In this document: one piece after another, positions 61,791-64,000 of the stretch
Position numbering within the stretch: the first letter of the stretch is position 1
Layout of the letters: the number at the start of each line of letters is the position of its first letter
Origin: Verrucomicrobia bacterium Tous-C9LFEB
GTDB lineage: Bacteria > Verrucomicrobiota > Verrucomicrobiia > Methylacidiphilales > UBA1321
DNA length: 64,000 nucleotides
Direction of reading: 5' to 3'
NCBI GenBank assembly: GCA_002304345.1
Contig: NEUU01000009.1
Location: 103,428-167,427, forward strand
Translations under genes and position numbers: made by a program
The notes under the pieces: model-generated
What the model saw: the letters and a program-made list of their open reading frames with translations, nothing else
Told to the model about the DNA's origin: nothing
The model's database searches: none

Positions 61791-63905
61791 ATGCGCAGTA
61801 AATGGTATTCGATTACACTCGCGTTAATCGGACTTTGCACGATTCAAGCCATTGCGGCTGGCGAGCCGGAAGTGGTTCAAATCCGTATTCAAGCGGAGGG
61901 CGCGGGTGTGCCGGTGAATCCGAAAATATTCGGACACTTTATGAAGGGTGCGGACAACTATGGAATCTTCTCCGCCTCCAAGCCTGATCTGGCTGTTTTG
62001 CATGAAGGCGATGGGGTTTGGAATCCCGAGACACGGGCTCCCTATCCGCAGCCTTTCCAAATTCTGCAATCCTATCGTCCCGGCGCGTTGCGTTATCCCG
62101 ACGGACTGGGCGTCCACAATCACGACTGGAAGAAAACGATCGGTCCCGTGGAATCTCGCGGCGAGTGGAAATTCGGACTGAACGAATTCATGCAGATTTG
62201 CGAGCAGGTGAAGGCTGATCCGATATTCGTTGTCAGCGAATATATTGGCACGCCGCAGGACGCGGCAGACTTGGTGGAATATTTGAACATGCCTGCGGAA
62301 GAGCGTTACCCGTGGGCGCTCAAGCGCGCGGCGGACGGGCATCCGGCTCCCTACAAGGTAAAGTACTTCGAGATGGGCAACGAGTCGTGGGTGGATTGGC
62401 GCAAATTCGGCAAGACCAACGTTCGGCCCGCTCCCGAAGTGGGGAAATACGCTTCGGCCCTGGCGAAAGCGATGAAGGCGGTTGATCCGACGATTCGCTG
62501 TGGTGTGCCATACGGCGAGGGGGATTGGAATCGAGGCGTACTCGGGGCGATAACGAAAGATATTGATTTTGTGGTGGTGCATTCCTATCCGGTCAAATAT
62601 GGCGGAAAGGATCTGACGGGCCTCAAGGAGAAGTTGATGCTCGAATCGATGCTGACCTCCGGCTATGAGATGGTTCAGGAGTTGGCCGAAATACGTGGAC
62701 ACATCCGGGAGTTCTCCGGTCGCGCGATGCCGATTTTCATTACGGAATATAATATGGGCCCCACTCAGATGCAGTCCGGTTTGGAGCGCCCTTATCGCTA
62801 CACGCTCGCGGCGGCACTGGGAACGGGCGATTTTCTAGGACGCTTGATGCAACCCGGAGAGCAAGTCGAAGCGGCCATCTATTGGTCCTGGCTCAACGGT
62901 TTCTTCGAATCGGTCCATACCTATGCGGAGCACCCGATGAAAAGTTTGCGCAAATTGGATGAGCCGCTGCTGAGGCCCGTACATTTTATTTTTCAACTCT
63001 GGGCCCGATATCGTGGCGAAGAATTATTGAGCGTGCAGAACGACAGTCCCCGGGTCGACTTTCCCGGATTCACCCGAATGAATCCCTGCCTGGGTTCCGA
63101 AAGCCGGGAAGCGGTTCGTCTGGATGCGCGTAATATCATTGAAGGCGCGCGGGTCCTCAAGTCCGCCCAACCGGGCGTGACTCCGACGATTTCCCCGGAG
63201 GGGGAGTGGAGCATTCGCTTGGAGAATCAGACTCGCAATGCGTTCCCGAATTTACTCATCAAATCTCTGGCGGATATTCCGGCCAGCCTGCGTCCTCCTG
63301 TTCAGGGTTTGGTTTATAAAATTTCGTTCGACGCGATTTGGGAGCCGGAGGAGGGTTCGATGATGCCGAATCTCGGCATCGGTCTTGGCGATTCCCGCGG
63401 TTGGCAAGCCAGCGGTTCGGCCATCGGCACGTATGGCATTCAAGGAGCTAAGGACTGGAAGCATTTCGAGGAAGTTTACCAGCCCATGCCGGATACCGAA
63501 GGACTGGTTATTCTGGCTAGAATTGAGGGTGGAACGACTCCGATTACGGGCGTGGTCAAAATCAAGAATCTGCGAGTCGAAGCGTGGAGTCATGCCTCCT
63601 ATCCGGCGAGACCGGCATTGACGAGTTACGCGACCCGCTCGGCAGATCGCAAAAAGCTGTACCTGACGGTTTTTAACCTGACATCCGATCGGGATTTTAC
63701 GGGTCAAATCACATGGAGCGGATTCAAGGCCAAACGGGCGAAATTTTCCGAGGTGAATGCGGCGAGCGTTGCCTCGGTGAATAGCAAGGAGGTACCAACG
63801 GTCTGGAAAACGCAGGACGCGGCGCTTCCGCTCTCTTCTGCGGATCGATTGATCCATGTGTTTCCGGCTCATTCGGCGACTGGCATTGAATTGGTTGTCG
63901 ACTAG
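61791..63905 (+). CDS. GH51 alpha-L-arabinofuranosidase, secreted
   Basis: 704 residues from the ATG at 61791, which gives a good signal peptide (WYSITLALIGLCTIQAIAA); a TTG at 61749 would add 14 residues. GH51 features: VNPKIFGHFMKGADNYGI near 42-59, ILQSYRPGALRYPDGLG, VKYFEMGNESW with acid/base E198, DFVVVHSYPVKY and MPIFITEYNMGPTQ with nucleophile E319. About 180 residues beyond the barrel (near 430-620) look like an inserted or appended CBM-like domain (YKISFDAIWEPEEGS, KDWKHFEEVYQP) before the end of the C-terminal beta-sandwich. It removes L-arabinofuranosyl side chains from arabinoxylan or arabinan. Confidence 0.88.
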   Translation: MRSKWYSITLALIGLCTIQAIAAGEPEVVQIRIQAEGAGVPVNPKIFGHFMKGADNYGIFSASKPDLAVLHEGDGVWNPETRAPYPQPFQILQSYRPGALRYPDGLGVHNHDWKKTIGPVESRGEWKFGLNEFMQICEQVKADPIFVVSEYIGTPQDAADLVEYLNMPAEERYPWALKRAADGHPAPYKVKYFEMGNESWVDWRKFGKTNVRPAPEVGKYASALAKAMKAVDPTIRCGVPYGEGDWNRGVLGAITKDIDFVVVHSYPVKYGGKDLTGLKEKLMLESMLTSGYEMVQELAEIRGHIREFSGRAMPIFITEYNMGPTQMQSGLERPYRYTLAAALGTGDFLGRLMQPGEQVEAAIYWSWLNGFFESVHTYAEHPMKSLRKLDEPLLRPVHFIFQLWARYRGEELLSVQNDSPRVDFPGFTRMNPCLGSESREAVRLDARNIIEGARVLKSAQPGVTPTISPEGEWSIRLENQTRNAFPNLLIKSLADIPASLRPPVQGLVYKISFDAIWEPEEGSMMPNLGIGLGDSRGWQASGSAIGTYGIQGAKDWKHFEEVYQPMPDTEGLVILARIEGGTTPITGVVKIKNLRVEAWSHASYPARPALTSYATRSADRKKLYLTVFNLTSDRDFTGQITWSGFKAKRAKFSEVNAASVASVNSKEVPTVWKTQDAALPLSSADRLIHVFPAHSATGIELVVD

Positions 63906-63941
63906 AGCATTTTAAATAAAACTATAGCCGCAGGTGCCTTG

Positions 63942-63993
63942 CTGTAGGGCGCTTCGGTGAAGCGCCATGGCGGGACACCGTCCCGCCCTACAG
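63942..63993. repeat. REP-type double hairpin at right edge
   Basis: A 10-bp outer stem (63942-63951 with 63984-63993) encloses, and competes with, two GC-rich hairpins: an 8-bp stem (63948-63955 with 63959-63966, loop GGT) and a 7-bp stem (63969-63975 with 63981-63987). No T-run follows. It resembles repetitive extragenic palindromes and sits 36 bases after the GH51 stop. Confidence 0.6.
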
Positions 63994-64000
63994 AAAACCG

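Noticed and set aside
5160..64000. Integrated phage or plasmid
   Set aside because: No integrase, transposase, capsid, replication or attachment-site sequence was recognised.

Overview
The window looks like a chromosomal segment of a Verrucomicrobiota (PVC-group) bacterium. Supporting traits are short pseudopilin-like proteins with a C-terminal DGH(V)E motif, PEP-CTERM surface proteins, a two-partner-secretion/GLUG giant protein, a YbeY with an Asp in place of its third zinc His, and a crowd of glycoside hydrolases each with its own regulator. The phylum is inferred from gene content only; no rRNA or tRNA gene was seen.

Positions 1-5160 are housekeeping: the 5' part of a dimeric dUTPase-like gene (minus, running off the left edge), then on the plus strand thioredoxin reductase, PhoH-like ATPase, a 7TM-HD phosphodiesterase, YbeY and a short RecO. 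At about 5160 the character changes abruptly to accessory carbohydrate genes, and stays so to the right edge apart from a YgjP-type peptidase.

Positions 5163-19422: GH172, an AraC regulator, a pseudopilin, a GH5-like / GH39-like / MDR-dehydrogenase run, a chimeric GntR-type regulator, an ADP-ribosylglycohydrolase-family protein with a galactose-binding-like tail, a divergent AraC regulator, a DGC-domain protein, a hydroxyacid dehydrogenase, a sugar isomerase and YgjP. Positions 19758-29660 are one gene for a 3300-residue secreted TPS/GLUG-repeat protein, followed by a PEP-CTERM gene.

Positions 30990-50211: GH20, a 1104-residue LamG/GH-A/CBM protein and a small secreted protein on the minus strand; an IclR regulator; a minus-strand pair (carbohydrate-binding protein, Gfo/Idh/MocA oxidoreductase) divergent from a LacI regulator; then pseudopilin, beta-helix protein, PEP-CTERM protein, GH10 xylanase, a second oxidoreductase and an SGNH hydrolase. 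Positions 50208-63905: a heparinase II/III gene broken by an in-frame stop, an MFS transporter, a second MDR dehydrogenase, AraC, GH78 rhamnosidase, GntR-LacI regulator, a third pseudopilin, two tandem LamG-like proteins (one with PEP-CTERM) and GH51 arabinofuranosidase.

The gene set (GH10, GH39, GH51, GH78, beta-helix, GH5-like) suggests use of plant-type xylan, arabinan and rhamnose-containing pectin. Two palindromic site families that I found by eye link distant genes: GATATA-N4-TATATY (three sites around the LacI gene and its neighbours) and TGATC-N3-GATCA (three sites, one touching the IclR start). A recurring cassette of regulator, pseudopilin and glycoside hydrolase appears three times and is the most promising undescribed theme. 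No CRISPR array, prophage, transposase gene, exosortase gene or TpsB transporter was found inside the window.
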